Below, piece by piece: positions 17,870 through 26,645 of a stretch of DNA of 64,000 nt. The notes under the pieces are model-generated. The model was not told where the DNA came from. It did no database searches and saw nothing but the letters and a program-made list of their open reading frames with translations. The stretch comes from DASSLY01 sp035689185 (lineage in GTDB: Bacteria > Actinomycetota > Actinomycetes > Actinomycetales > Dermatophilaceae): the NCBI GenBank assembly GCA_035689185.1, contig DASSLY010000021.1, positions 29,647-93,646 of the forward strand, given 5' to 3'. Within the stretch, counting starts at the first letter, position 1. Every line of letters starts with the position of its first letter. The position numbers and the translations under genes are program-made.

Positions 17870-18307
17870 TTACTCCAGGGCCGCGTCCAGGGTGATGTCG
17901 ACCCCGGTGAGCGCCTTGCTCACCGGGCAGGTCGCCTTGGCCTGCTGGGCCACCTCGGCGAACGTGTCGGCGTCCATCCCCTCCACCTCGGCGCGGACGG
18001 TCACCTTGATCCCGGTGATCCGGAAACCACCGGCCGGGTCCGGGCCGAACGAGACGTCGGCCGTCGTGTCGATGGACTGCGGCGTCCCGCCCGCGCGACC
18101 GATGAGCGCCGATAGCTGCATCGACAGGCAGGACGAGTGAGCGGCGGCGATGAGCTCCTCCGGGCTGGTGGTGCCGTCGGCGGCGTCCGCGGTGCGCCTC
18201 GGCCAGGACACCTCGAACGTCCCGGTGCCGGAGCTGGTCAGCTCCACCTGGCCGGAGCCGTCCTGCAGCCCGCCGTTCCACGCGGTGCGAGCGGTGCGAG
18301 TCGCCAT
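17870..18307 (-). CDS. osmC: OsmC-family organic hydroperoxide reductase
   Basis: A 145-aa cytoplasmic thiol peroxidase of the OsmC subfamily that reduces organic hydroperoxides. Both redox Cys are present in family context: C60 in AAHSSCLS and C127 in KATCPVSKAL. Length matches E. coli OsmC. AAGGAG precedes the ATG at good distance. Likely stress-induced. Confidence 0.92.
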   Translation of the reverse strand: MATRTARTAWNGGLQDGSGQVELTSSGTGTFEVSWPRRTADAADGTTSPEELIAAAHSSCLSMQLSALIGRAGGTPQSIDTTADVSFGPDPAGGFRITGIKVTVRAEVEGMDADTFAEVAQQAKATCPVSKALTGVDITLDAALE

Positions 18308-18355
18308 CAGCAGTCTCCTTGAGGTCGAGGGTCGGCATGCCGTGTGCCCCTACTC

Positions 18356-19255
18356 TCACCCACCCGGCCGCGAGCCGGCACCTCGGGGCCCGAGACCGGC
18401 GGGCCCTACGGCAGAGCCCAGCCAGTCCAGCAGCTGCCGGGCCGTCCAGTCCGGCGCTTCCAGCTGGGGCACGTGGCCCACCCCGTGCGCCTCCGCATAC
18501 GTCCACCTCGGGTTGGCCGCCGCCGCCGCCCGCGCTGCCGCGACCGGGACCAGCCGGTCACGGTCGCCGTGCAGGAGCAGCACCGGCACCGCGATGGCGC
18601 GCAGAGCCCGCACGTAGGACTCCGGCGTCCGGACGGCGGCGAGCAGCGACCTGGCAGCGGCCAGGAACTGCCGGTCGGCAATATGGGCGTCCGGCAGGTC
18701 GCGCCGCTCCAGAAGCAGCTCGACGTGCTGGTCCAGCACCTCGCGGGCCACCCGCCCCGGGTCGGCGCAGCACAGCCAGAGGGTGTCCCGGGCCAGCTGC
18801 TCAGGGGTTCGCACCGCTCGCCGCCCGCGCAGCAGCGCCGGTCCCAGCCCCGGCAGCCCGTATGCCGCGAAGCCCGCCTGGACGAGGCGGTGCGAGCGCG
18901 CTCCGCGCGGGAACGGCAGCACAGGGTCGATCAGCGCCAGCGCCCGAACGCTCTGCGGCTCGGCCGCGGCCTCCAGTGCCGCGACCTGGCCGCCCATCGA
19001 GTTGCCGACGAGCACGACCGGCTCGCCGAGCCGGGCCAGGAACTCGTGCAGCGCCTCGCGCGTCGCGGCTACCGAGGTGTCGCCGTCGGCGGGGGAGCGG
19101 CCGAAACCGGGCAGGTCGACGGCGACCACCCGGCATACCGGCGTCAGCAGCGGGACCAGGCTCATCCAGTTGAGCAGCGAGCCGCCCAGGCCGTGGACCA
19201 GGACCAGCAGCGGACCGTCCCGGCTGCCGCCGTGGTCGACATGGTGGAGGTTCAC
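18356..19255 (-). CDS. Alpha/beta-fold hydrolase
   Basis: A 299-aa hydrolase: oxyanion-hole HGLGGS (21-26), nucleophile GNSMGG (Ser86), LLLHGDRDRLVP carrying the acidic residue, and catalytic His in HGVGHVPQLEAP near residue 265. The GTG at 19255 is chosen because it overlaps the upstream metallopeptidase stop by 4 bp (GTGA) and the family N-terminus starts there. Substrate unknown (esterase, C-C hydrolase or haloperoxidase-like). Confidence 0.87.
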   Translation of the reverse strand: MNLHHVDHGGSRDGPLLVLVHGLGGSLLNWMSLVPLLTPVCRVVAVDLPGFGRSPADGDTSVAATREALHEFLARLGEPVVLVGNSMGGQVAALEAAAEPQSVRALALIDPVLPFPRGARSHRLVQAGFAAYGLPGLGPALLRGRRAVRTPEQLARDTLWLCCADPGRVAREVLDQHVELLLERRDLPDAHIADRQFLAAARSLLAAVRTPESYVRALRAIAVPVLLLHGDRDRLVPVAAARAAAAANPRWTYAEAHGVGHVPQLEAPDWTARQLLDWLGSAVGPAGLGPRGAGSRPGG

Positions 19256-20277
19256 GCGTTGGCGGGCGTGACTCCGGGGCTGGCGGGCACGCCGGTGACC
19301 AGGTTGTGCACCAGCCGCATCTTCTCCAGGGTGGGGCCGGGCAGCACGAACGGGTAGAGGTCGGAGTGCCCCATCGACCGGTTCAGCATGTTCAGCGCCC
19401 ACGACAGCGGCAGCCACACCTCGATGAGCCGGTCCAGGCCGAGCTCGCCGACCAGCTGCGACCCGCCGGCCAAGGTGACGCCCGCCGGGGCCATGCCGAA
19501 CTCCGAGGCCGTGTCCACGGTGTCGCGGATGTGCAGGTAGTGCGCGAACGTCTCGGCCCAGTCCTCGGCCGGGTGCATCGTGGCGTATGAGGAGACGAAG
19601 CGCTCGGCCCAGTCCGGCGGCGCGCTGCGGCTGTAGTGCCGGTCCAGGGCCGACTGGTAGCTCACATCCGGGTCACCGAACAGCTCGGTGAACCGGTCCT
19701 TGGTCGGCGAGGGCTGGTCGCCGACGAGCACCATATAGTAGTAGTGCCCGATCTCGTGCCGCATGTGGCCGAGCAGGGTGCGGTACGGCTCGGCCATGGC
19801 GATCCGCAGCTGCTCCCGGTGGACATCGTCGCCCTCGGCCAGGTCCAGGGTGATCAGGCCGGAATCGTGTCCGGTCAGCACCCGCCGCTGGCTGCTGGAG
19901 AGCAGGTCGAAGCGCAGCCCCGCCTCGGGATCGACATCGCGGCCACGGATCGGCAGCCGCAGCTCCAGCAGCTCGAAGACCAGCCGCCGCTTGGCGGCCT
20001 CGGCCGCCCGGAACGCCGGCATGGCGCCCTGGTCGCTGCTGGCCGGGCGAGTGCGGGTCAACCGGCAGGACAGGCACAGACCGTGCCTCGGCTGGTCCGT
20101 CACCACCCAGTTGCAGCCGGCCAGATCGGCGTTTCGGCACTTGACGACACCGCCGGTGCCGAGCGTGGTGAACGACCGCAGCTCGGCGCTCAGGCCCAGG
20201 GCGGTGCCGCAGGCGAGGCAGGCCGAGTTCTCGAAGGCGAGCCGCTGGTTGCACCGGGGGCACAGGAAGTCACGCAT
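19252..20277 (-). CDS. Putative zinc metallopeptidase with zinc-ribbon N-terminus
   Basis: A 341-aa protein of the 'putative zinc-binding metallopeptidase' family (Peptidase_Mx type). Two Cys4 clusters (C6/C9/C20/C23 and C47/C55/C68/C71) suggest zinc ribbons. The catalytic HEIGH motif is at 174-178, with a downstream acidic ligand likely in the PAEDWAETFAHYLH segment. No signal peptide, so cytoplasmic. It is translationally coupled to the downstream hydrolase. Physiological substrate not known. Confidence 0.85.
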   Translation of the reverse strand: MRDFLCPRCNQRLAFENSACLACGTALGLSAELRSFTTLGTGGVVKCRNADLAGCNWVVTDQPRHGLCLSCRLTRTRPASSDQGAMPAFRAAEAAKRRLVFELLELRLPIRGRDVDPEAGLRFDLLSSSQRRVLTGHDSGLITLDLAEGDDVHREQLRIAMAEPYRTLLGHMRHEIGHYYYMVLVGDQPSPTKDRFTELFGDPDVSYQSALDRHYSRSAPPDWAERFVSSYATMHPAEDWAETFAHYLHIRDTVDTASEFGMAPAGVTLAGGSQLVGELGLDRLIEVWLPLSWALNMLNRSMGHSDLYPFVLPGPTLEKMRLVHNLVTGVPASPGVTPANA

Positions 20278-20605
20278 GGCGCTGCCACGCTACCCAGCGC
20301 ACCTGTCCGGCCGGCGCCCCGGTCCACGTTCGCAACGCCCCGGCCCGGCCGCGGCGAGGGCATCAGCCCCGTCAAACCTTTCCCCAAGGTTTCGGGTCGA
20401 CGCTGAGGGCATCTGCGACGGCGGGCGCGCCGTCGCAGCGCCCAAGGCCGATAACGCAGCGCGGTGATCCATGAGCGGGACCAAGCGTCAACAGGGCAAC
20501 GGCTTCCGCGCGCCCGTACCGCGAAACCCCAATAAGGGAAACCTAACTTGCCCCGGCAATAACGATAGACCCGCCTGTTCGAATTCAGGAACACAGGGAG
20601 TGGAG
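20278..20605 (+). promoter_or_regulatory. Divergent intergenic region with two hairpins
   Basis: This 328-bp stretch separates the metallopeptidase (minus) and a multicopper oxidase (plus). It holds AAACCTT/AAGGTTT (20374-20380 and 20386-20392, 5-nt loop) and a longer CTGCGACGGC/GCCGTCGCAG stem (20413-20422 and 20429-20438, 6-nt loop). The final 100 bp are AT-richer than the surroundings, as expected for promoters. No gene is evident; an in-frame extension of the oxidase to 20471 lacks coding character. Confidence 0.45.
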
Positions 20606-22810
20606 ATGACAGAAGACCTGCACGACAGCAGCGAACTGCCCAGGCGTCTGATCTTGCAGCTGGGCGCCGCCGGCGCTGCCGGTGCCGCCCTGACCACGGC
20701 GGTCGGACTGGGGCAGCCCTACCTCAAGCAGCGAGGCCTGCTCAATGCCGACGGCACGCTGGCCGCGACCTCCACCGTGCTGAGCGACCTCATCTTCTAC
20801 ATCGAGGCCTTTCCCACGAGCCCGTTGATCCTCAAGCCGTTCCAAGACCCGCTGCCGATCCCGACGGCCTTGGCGCCGCAACCCATGAGCGCCTACAGCG
20901 CCTGGCAGAAGCCGCCCGGGCCCGGGCCCGGCCAGCAAAACTCAATGGGGAACGACCAGCACCAGAAGTGGTGCTCCAGCGTCGGCTACCCGGACCCGCT
21001 GGTATACAAGATCGACCTGATGGTAGCGGGGCACTCCTTCACCAGCTCGAAGGTGCTGCCGATCAACGCGCTCGGCAAGCCCACCGTCTCCTTCGACGCC
21101 CAGGGGCGGCAGATCCCCGCCGGCACCAGGCGCATACTGCCGCAGAGCACCATCTACGGCTTCAACGGAACCTTCCCGGGCCCGCGGATCAACGCCGAGT
21201 ACGGCCGCCCCGCCCTCGTGCGCTTCACGAACCTGCTGGACGAGAACAACGGGTTCGACCGGCAGGACTTCGGCGCCCCGGACTGGTCCTTCCTCACTCA
21301 CCTGCACAACGGCCACACGGCGCCGGAGAGCGACGGCAACCCGCACTACAGCCGGTTGTCCGGCCCCATGGCCTCCGGCTACCCGCCGGGCACGTCCGTG
21401 GACAACCTGTACCTGAACTGGCCAGCCGGCGACGACGACGCGGAGAAGCAGAGCTTCTTCTGGTTCCATGACCACCGGATGGACCACACCGGCTCCAACG
21501 TCTACAAGGGCATGGTCGGGCTCTACCCGATCTACGACCCGAAGGAGTACGTCAGCGGCCAGGGCATGTTCGACGGCGGCGACGAGCGGCAGGGGCTGCG
21601 CCTGCCCGGCGTGCGGACCGACCATCCGGACGGCTCCTTCGACGTCGACTACGACATCCCGCTGGCGTTCTACGACTGCCGCCTGGACGACGGCGTGACC
21701 ATGCACAAGGACATCCACGACGTGGCCGGTGAGTTCCCGACGGCCGGGAACCCGCGGACGCATCCCGAGTGGTGGGGCAAGACGTTCTACAAGCACTTCC
21801 CCAGCCACGGCTTCGTCGGCGACATCTTCACCGTCAACGGCACCGCATACCCGGTGATGGAGGTGAAGCGGCGCAAGTACCGCTTCCGCTTCCTGGACGC
21901 CTCGCTCGCCCGGATCTATGAGTTCAAGCTGATGAGCTCGACTCTGGGGCCGAAGTCGTCCAAGTCGCTCGGCTACCAGGGCGACGAGCTGGAGGGGCAG
22001 TACCGCATCCAGGACGGGCAGCAGTGCATGCAGTTCACCCAGATCGCCTCGGACGGCGGCCTGCTGCCGTTCCCGATCACCCGGGACTCCTTCGAGTTGT
22101 GGCCGGCCAAGCGTCGTGAGGTCATCATCGACTTCACCAAGTACCAGGACGGGACGCCGACCACCAAGGGCGACGTCATCTACCTCACCGACGTGATGAA
22201 GATGCCGAACGGGCGTATGTGGTCCAACTCCTCACGCTTCTCCCCGGACCCGAAGTACAAGGTGCCGGTGCTCAAGTTCGTCATCGGCGACGACGCGCCG
22301 GACGACAGCGAGATCCCCACGGCCATGCGTCCGCTGCCAGCGCTGCCGAGCAACTGGCAGAGCCTGATGAGCGACCGGCTCATCTTCGAGGTGAAGCGCG
22401 GCAGCGCGGGGGGAGAGATCGAATGGCTGATCAACGGGGTGGAGTTCGACCCCACGAAGGTGGCGACGAGTCTGAAGAACCCCGCAGGAAGGCAGCCGCT
22501 GGCCCAGCAGAAGATGAACAGCTTCAACCTGTGGGAGATCCGCAACGGCGGCGGTGGCTGGGTGCATCCGTTCCACCTGCACATGGAGGAGCACCGCACC
22601 GTCATGCGCAACGGCAGGGACGTGACCCAGGGCGGCGACCGGTCGCACCCGGACGACGTGTCGCGAGAAGACCTGGTGGCCCTCGACCCTGGCGAGGCGG
22701 TGGTGATCTACCGCGGGTTCCGCGACTTCGTCGGCCCGTACGTGGCGCACTGCCACAACCTCGCGCACGAGGACCACGCGATGATGTTCGGCTGGGAGAT
22801 CGCCCCGTGA
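20606..22810 (+). CDS. Large multicopper oxidase (CotA/bilirubin-oxidase-like)
   Basis: A 734-aa exported multicopper oxidase. It should oxidise a phenolic, metal or pigment substrate and reduce O2 to water. The N-terminus has a Tat-type RR motif (LPRRLILQ) before a hydrophobic Ala/Gly stretch. All four copper blocks are visible: THLHNGHT, FWFHDHRMDHTGSNVYKG, HPFHLH, and HCHNLAHEDHAM, which supplies the T1 Cys and an axial Met. It is longer than typical CotA (about 510 aa), with a large insertion before the first copper block. The ATG at 20606 has AGGGAG 5 nt upstream. It is followed by a membrane protein on the same strand. Confidence 0.9.
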   Translation: MTEDLHDSSELPRRLILQLGAAGAAGAALTTAVGLGQPYLKQRGLLNADGTLAATSTVLSDLIFYIEAFPTSPLILKPFQDPLPIPTALAPQPMSAYSAWQKPPGPGPGQQNSMGNDQHQKWCSSVGYPDPLVYKIDLMVAGHSFTSSKVLPINALGKPTVSFDAQGRQIPAGTRRILPQSTIYGFNGTFPGPRINAEYGRPALVRFTNLLDENNGFDRQDFGAPDWSFLTHLHNGHTAPESDGNPHYSRLSGPMASGYPPGTSVDNLYLNWPAGDDDAEKQSFFWFHDHRMDHTGSNVYKGMVGLYPIYDPKEYVSGQGMFDGGDERQGLRLPGVRTDHPDGSFDVDYDIPLAFYDCRLDDGVTMHKDIHDVAGEFPTAGNPRTHPEWWGKTFYKHFPSHGFVGDIFTVNGTAYPVMEVKRRKYRFRFLDASLARIYEFKLMSSTLGPKSSKSLGYQGDELEGQYRIQDGQQCMQFTQIASDGGLLPFPITRDSFELWPAKRREVIIDFTKYQDGTPTTKGDVIYLTDVMKMPNGRMWSNSSRFSPDPKYKVPVLKFVIGDDAPDDSEIPTAMRPLPALPSNWQSLMSDRLIFEVKRGSAGGEIEWLINGVEFDPTKVATSLKNPAGRQPLAQQKMNSFNLWEIRNGGGGWVHPFHLHMEEHRTVMRNGRDVTQGGDRSHPDDVSREDLVALDPGEAVVIYRGFRDFVGPYVAHCHNLAHEDHAMMFGWEIAP

Positions 22811-22886
22811 CTGCGCGCTCGGCGGCCGCCGAGTTCGGCCGCCGAGCTCGGCAGACCAACCTCCACTGTCGACAGGAGAGTTCGGC

Positions 22887-24014
22887 ATGACCACCCAGGC
22901 CAGTCCCGTCGCTGCGGCACCCCCCACCACCGCACCTGCGAACCCCGGCGTCCCGTGGCTGACAGTGGTCTGGCTCGCCGCCGTCCTGGCCTACGCCGAC
23001 GGCTTCTGGGCGTTGTCGCTGCGGGGTGCCACCGGTGCGGTCGAGCGCACCGACAGCCCGTTCGTCAGCTGGCTGCGCGAGTCGACGCTGCTGCTCCCGT
23101 GGTACGCGCTCGCCGTCCTCGGCGCGGTCGCGCTGGCCTACCGCTGGTTCGGGCCAAGGGTGCACCGAGCCAGGCCTGTGCTGGCGGCGGCGGCGTTGAT
23201 CGCAGCCGCCGGGACCGTCGCGGGCGTCATCCACCTGGCCGCCAGCTCGGTCGCCGACTACCAGCTGCAGTCGGCCCTGGTGGCGCGGATGGCGGCCATG
23301 AGCGGCAGGTGCGTCGCCGACTGCCTGGCCGGGCAGCAGCAGGCGACGCTTGCGCTGCAGGTGCGCGCCGTCGGGTTCGGCAGCGCGATCCTGTTCGTCA
23401 CCAACCTGGTCCTGATGGCATGGGCGGTGGCGTTCCTGGGCGGGCGGCTGACCCTGGGCACGGCCCGGCGCCGAGAGGCTGCGTGGGCCTTGACGCCGCA
23501 CGGCCGGCACGCCGAGATCCGTTTGCTGCTGGCCGCGGGACTGGCCGGCAGCGCCGTCGTGCATCTCTCGGTGCTACCCGAGCACCTACGCGAGTGGGCT
23601 GCTGCTGGCGTCTTCTTCGGCCTGCTGGCGGTCGCCGAGCTGGCCACGGCTGGCCTCGTGCTCCTCCGCGCCCACCGCGTCACGTGGCTGGCCGCTGCCG
23701 CGGTCTCGGTCGCGCCGCTGTCGGTGTGGCTCTGGTCCCGCACCGCCGGGCTGCCGTTCGGTCCGGGGGTCGGCGCCCGTGAGGCGATCGGCCTGGCGGA
23801 CGCCGCGGCGGGCGCGTTGGAGGTGCTGACGCTCGTCCTCGCGGTCGTCTGCCTTCGGCCGCGCCGGGCAGGACGGGCGCTGCTCGGTCCGTTCCGGGCC
23901 CAGCTCGCCCTGCTCGCCGTGGTCGCGGTCACCGCCGCAGGACTGGGCAGCGGCCTGGCCGTCTTCGGCGAGCTCGACGGTGCGGTCCACGAGGCGAGCC
24001 AGAGCACCCGCTGA
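22887..24014 (+). CDS. Polytopic membrane protein beside multicopper oxidase
   Basis: A 375-aa protein with about eight or nine membrane helices (roughly 24-44, 68-88, 97-120, 162-185, 212-230, 238-260, 265-283, 300-322 and 337-358). His116 and His226, the latter just before a PEHLREW segment, lie at helix ends and could bind metal or heme, but this is only inference. AGGAG precedes the ATG; it is 76 bp after the oxidase, so probably co-expressed. Not a recognised family. Confidence 0.72.
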   Translation: MTTQASPVAAAPPTTAPANPGVPWLTVVWLAAVLAYADGFWALSLRGATGAVERTDSPFVSWLRESTLLLPWYALAVLGAVALAYRWFGPRVHRARPVLAAAALIAAAGTVAGVIHLAASSVADYQLQSALVARMAAMSGRCVADCLAGQQQATLALQVRAVGFGSAILFVTNLVLMAWAVAFLGGRLTLGTARRREAAWALTPHGRHAEIRLLLAAGLAGSAVVHLSVLPEHLREWAAAGVFFGLLAVAELATAGLVLLRAHRVTWLAAAAVSVAPLSVWLWSRTAGLPFGPGVGAREAIGLADAAAGALEVLTLVLAVVCLRPRRAGRALLGPFRAQLALLAVVAVTAAGLGSGLAVFGELDGAVHEASQSTR

Positions 24015-24047
24015 CGGCAGCGCTCGGCCAGAGCTCGGTCAGCTCGG

Positions 24048-24836
24048 TCAGTGTGTGTGGCTCGGCCGCGGCCTGCTCACCACAGCGGGCGGGGCCGGCT
24101 CCTTCGCCAGGTCGACACCCACCCCGGCGGTGGAACGCGGCGAGACACTGACGGCGGCCGGCTGCACCCCCGCGCTGCGCGCCATCCCGTCGCGCACCGC
24201 ATACACCAGGCGGTCGCTCAGCAGCGACCCGGTGTAGCTCACGTCGAGTTCGGCGCTGCCGAAGGTCACCAGGTAGTTGCCCAACGCGTCCGACAGGATG
24301 CCCTCCCTCGCGATGGCGGCGGCGACCGCGGCCGGGGTCTTGGGGTGCACGCTGAACCGCAGGTCGTGGACCAGCACGGCCGTGACGTCGCACCATCGCG
24401 GGTCGCGAATGTTGGCCGTGCTCGCCGCGAGCCGGACCAGAATCCGGGCGTCCGCGAGGCTGGCGCCCGCGGGCAGCACCAGGGTCAGATCGGGCGACCG
24501 CTGTTCCAGCAGGGCCGGGTCGAGCACGGAGGACGACATCTCCGACAGCCTGGTATGCAGCCGCTTGGCCGCCTCGTCGAGCCCGCCGCGCAGCTCCGCT
24601 AGCTCCTCGTCCGACCCGGCATGCAGCGCAAGCGCGACGCGGCGGCGCACCATCAGCCCGTCGTAGCTCACCTGCGGGCGTCCGTTGCCGACGTCTGACC
24701 CCGGCTCGGCGCCCACCGCACGGCCAGCCGCGCCGAGCGGGTGTCTCGCCGCCACGACGGATGGGGCCTCGTCGGTGCAGCCGCTGACGGCGCCGGCCAG
24801 CACCAGCAGGCCTGCCGCCGCTGTGACCCGGCGCAT
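24048..24836 (-). CDS. Putative lipoprotein co-transcribed with a multicopper oxidase
   Basis: A 262-aa lipoprotein: MRRVTAAAGLLVLAG signal, lipobox AVSGC (Cys22), then a mature domain of about 240 residues with mixed strands and helices (for example PDLTLVLPAGASLADARILVRLA). It starts one base after the stop of the upstream oxidase gene, so the two are almost certainly one operon. Function unknown; it might deliver copper or substrate to the oxidase (inference). Confidence 0.75.
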   Translation of the reverse strand: MRRVTAAAGLLVLAGAVSGCTDEAPSVVAARHPLGAAGRAVGAEPGSDVGNGRPQVSYDGLMVRRRVALALHAGSDEELAELRGGLDEAAKRLHTRLSEMSSSVLDPALLEQRSPDLTLVLPAGASLADARILVRLAASTANIRDPRWCDVTAVLVHDLRFSVHPKTPAAVAAAIAREGILSDALGNYLVTFGSAELDVSYTGSLLSDRLVYAVRDGMARSAGVQPAAVSVSPRSTAGVGVDLAKEPAPPAVVSRPRPSHTH

Positions 24837-24837
24837 C

Positions 24838-26514
24838 TCAGGTCCCGGCCGGCCATCCCGGCGCATACACGGGCGGGAAGCCACCCGGGGGAGCCAGGTC
24901 CGGCGTCGGCGGATCGGAGCTGATGGGGTCGTTGGCCCGTGGATCACCAACGGCGTACTGGACCATCATGTCGTTGTCCTCGTGCGACAGGTTGTGGCAG
25001 TGGATCATGTACCGCCCGTCCCCGTTGACCTGGTTCTCGAACTGGACGAGCAGCGTGACCGACTCGCCCTCGCCGGCGTAGAAGACGTCCTTCGGGCCCT
25101 TCTCCCACGCGAACGGCTTGCCGCCGTTGGTGTTCCGCTTGATGATCTTGGCGTCGACGAGGTGGAAATGGACCGGGTGGAACCAGCCGCCGGAGTCGTT
25201 GGTGATGGTCCACTGCTCGACAGTGAACGGCTGCGGGTTCGCGAAGAGCCTGGAGAACCCTGAGGCCTCCACCTGTCTCCAGGTGACCCCGTTGATGGTC
25301 CACTGACCACCATCGCGGATCACCCGGAGCTGGCGTTTCGCCACCACGAGGTCGGACGTCAGGTGCATGGTGTCGATGCCGCCTCGCGAGGCGTTCACCG
25401 AGCCGCCGTTGTCCAGCGTGGTCGGGATGCTGGTGATGCTGGAGGCGGGCCCGGAGTCCTCGACCACCACGAAGCGCATGATCTTGTTGGTGTTCGCGAA
25501 GTCGATGTTGTTCTTGTTGCTCAGGTTCCGCAGCTCCACCACCTGTCCAGGCTGGTACTTGCGGAAGTCGATGAGGATCTCGGTGCGCTCGGCCGTGCCC
25601 TGCCGCCAGGAGAGCACCGGCTGGACGACCGGCACCATGCCGGCGTCCGTGGCGACGATGTAGACCGGGTCGCGAGTGGACAGGGTCGGCCGGTAGGACC
25701 GGGAGATCGGGCCGATGAGGATCCGGAACCGGTAGATGCGCGGCTTGACCCGCATCGTCGGCCACGGCACGCCGTTCACCATGATGTCGCCCCAAAGGCC
25801 CACAGTGTCGTTGTCGTCGAAGCCCAGAGACCCGTCGGCGTTGAACATGGCGTCCGAGATCAGCAGCGGCACGTCATACTCGCCCTGCGGCAGCTGCGCC
25901 TGCTCGAACCGGTCCGACATCAGGTAGAAGGCGGCCAGGCCGGAGTAGACATTCTGCGCGGTCACCAGGTGCCGGTGATCGTGGTACCACAGCGTCCGGG
26001 CGACCTGGTTGTTGGGGTACTTGTAGGTCTTCACGTAGCCCGGGACGGTGATGTCATTGGCGTACCCGTCGTACTGTGGCAGCGAGGCGGACCCGTGCAG
26101 GTGCGTCGCCGTGTCGATGCGCTGGGGCAGCAACAGTCCGGGCGAGGCCGGGAAGCCGTTGCGCATGCGTAGCTCGATGCGCGTCCCCTGCGTGGCCCGG
26201 ATGGTGGGACCCGGGAAGATCCCGTTGTAGCCGGCCACTGTCGTGGTCAGGCCCGGCAGGATGTGCGCCAGCCCCAGCTGCTGGTCGACGGCGAAGTGCT
26301 GGATCGGCCGGCTGGGGTCGCCGCCCTCGAACACGGTCTCGTAGGGCTGCAGCTCGGGGGGCCGGACGAACGTCCCCCGGTACGGCACCGGGGTGTTCTT
26401 CGCGGCCAGCGAACTGCCGGTCCCGTCCGAGGCGCTGGCGCTGACGGTGTTGAACTGGGTGACTCCCAGGGCGCCAACAGCGCCCAGTTGCAGTACTTCT
26501 CGGCGTGTGGTCAT
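24838..26514 (-). CDS. Multicopper oxidase (CotA/phenoxazinone-synthase-like)
   Basis: A 558-aa multicopper oxidase close to the usual length of the CotA group. The N-terminus TTRREVLQLGAVGALGV is a Tat-type leader. Copper motifs: THLHGS, WYHDHRHLVTAQNVYSG, HPVHFH and HCHNLSHEDNDM (T1 Cys plus axial Met). It is only distantly similar to the 734-aa oxidase encoded 2 kb away. It is followed one base later by a lipoprotein gene. The start ATG has only a weak GAGA ribosome site. Confidence 0.92.
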   Translation of the reverse strand: MTTRREVLQLGAVGALGVTQFNTVSASASDGTGSSLAAKNTPVPYRGTFVRPPELQPYETVFEGGDPSRPIQHFAVDQQLGLAHILPGLTTTVAGYNGIFPGPTIRATQGTRIELRMRNGFPASPGLLLPQRIDTATHLHGSASLPQYDGYANDITVPGYVKTYKYPNNQVARTLWYHDHRHLVTAQNVYSGLAAFYLMSDRFEQAQLPQGEYDVPLLISDAMFNADGSLGFDDNDTVGLWGDIMVNGVPWPTMRVKPRIYRFRILIGPISRSYRPTLSTRDPVYIVATDAGMVPVVQPVLSWRQGTAERTEILIDFRKYQPGQVVELRNLSNKNNIDFANTNKIMRFVVVEDSGPASSITSIPTTLDNGGSVNASRGGIDTMHLTSDLVVAKRQLRVIRDGGQWTINGVTWRQVEASGFSRLFANPQPFTVEQWTITNDSGGWFHPVHFHLVDAKIIKRNTNGGKPFAWEKGPKDVFYAGEGESVTLLVQFENQVNGDGRYMIHCHNLSHEDNDMMVQYAVGDPRANDPISSDPPTPDLAPPGGFPPVYAPGWPAGT

Positions 26515-26645
26515 GACGTTTTCTCAAGGGTTCGTCGACCGGTTCGTCGGTGCCGCGTGCGAGGCAAGCGACGGACGGAGAGGTTGGGCCAGCCGCTCCT
26601 GCTCCGAGCATCGACCGCTGACCTTCGGAGAACCTTGGATCACGG

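Noticed and set aside
20540..20575. DtxR/Fur-type iron box (GGAAACCTAACTT-like) before the oxidase
   Set aside because: Only one half resembles the consensus; no symmetrical second half.
20471..20605. 45-codon N-terminal extension of the 734-aa oxidase
   Set aside because: It precedes the Tat leader, has non-coding composition, and a good ribosome site sits before the ATG at 20606.
24048..24950. Longer start for the lipoprotein gene at 24950
   Set aside because: The extra N-terminus overlaps the oxidase coding region and would bury the lipoprotein signal peptide.
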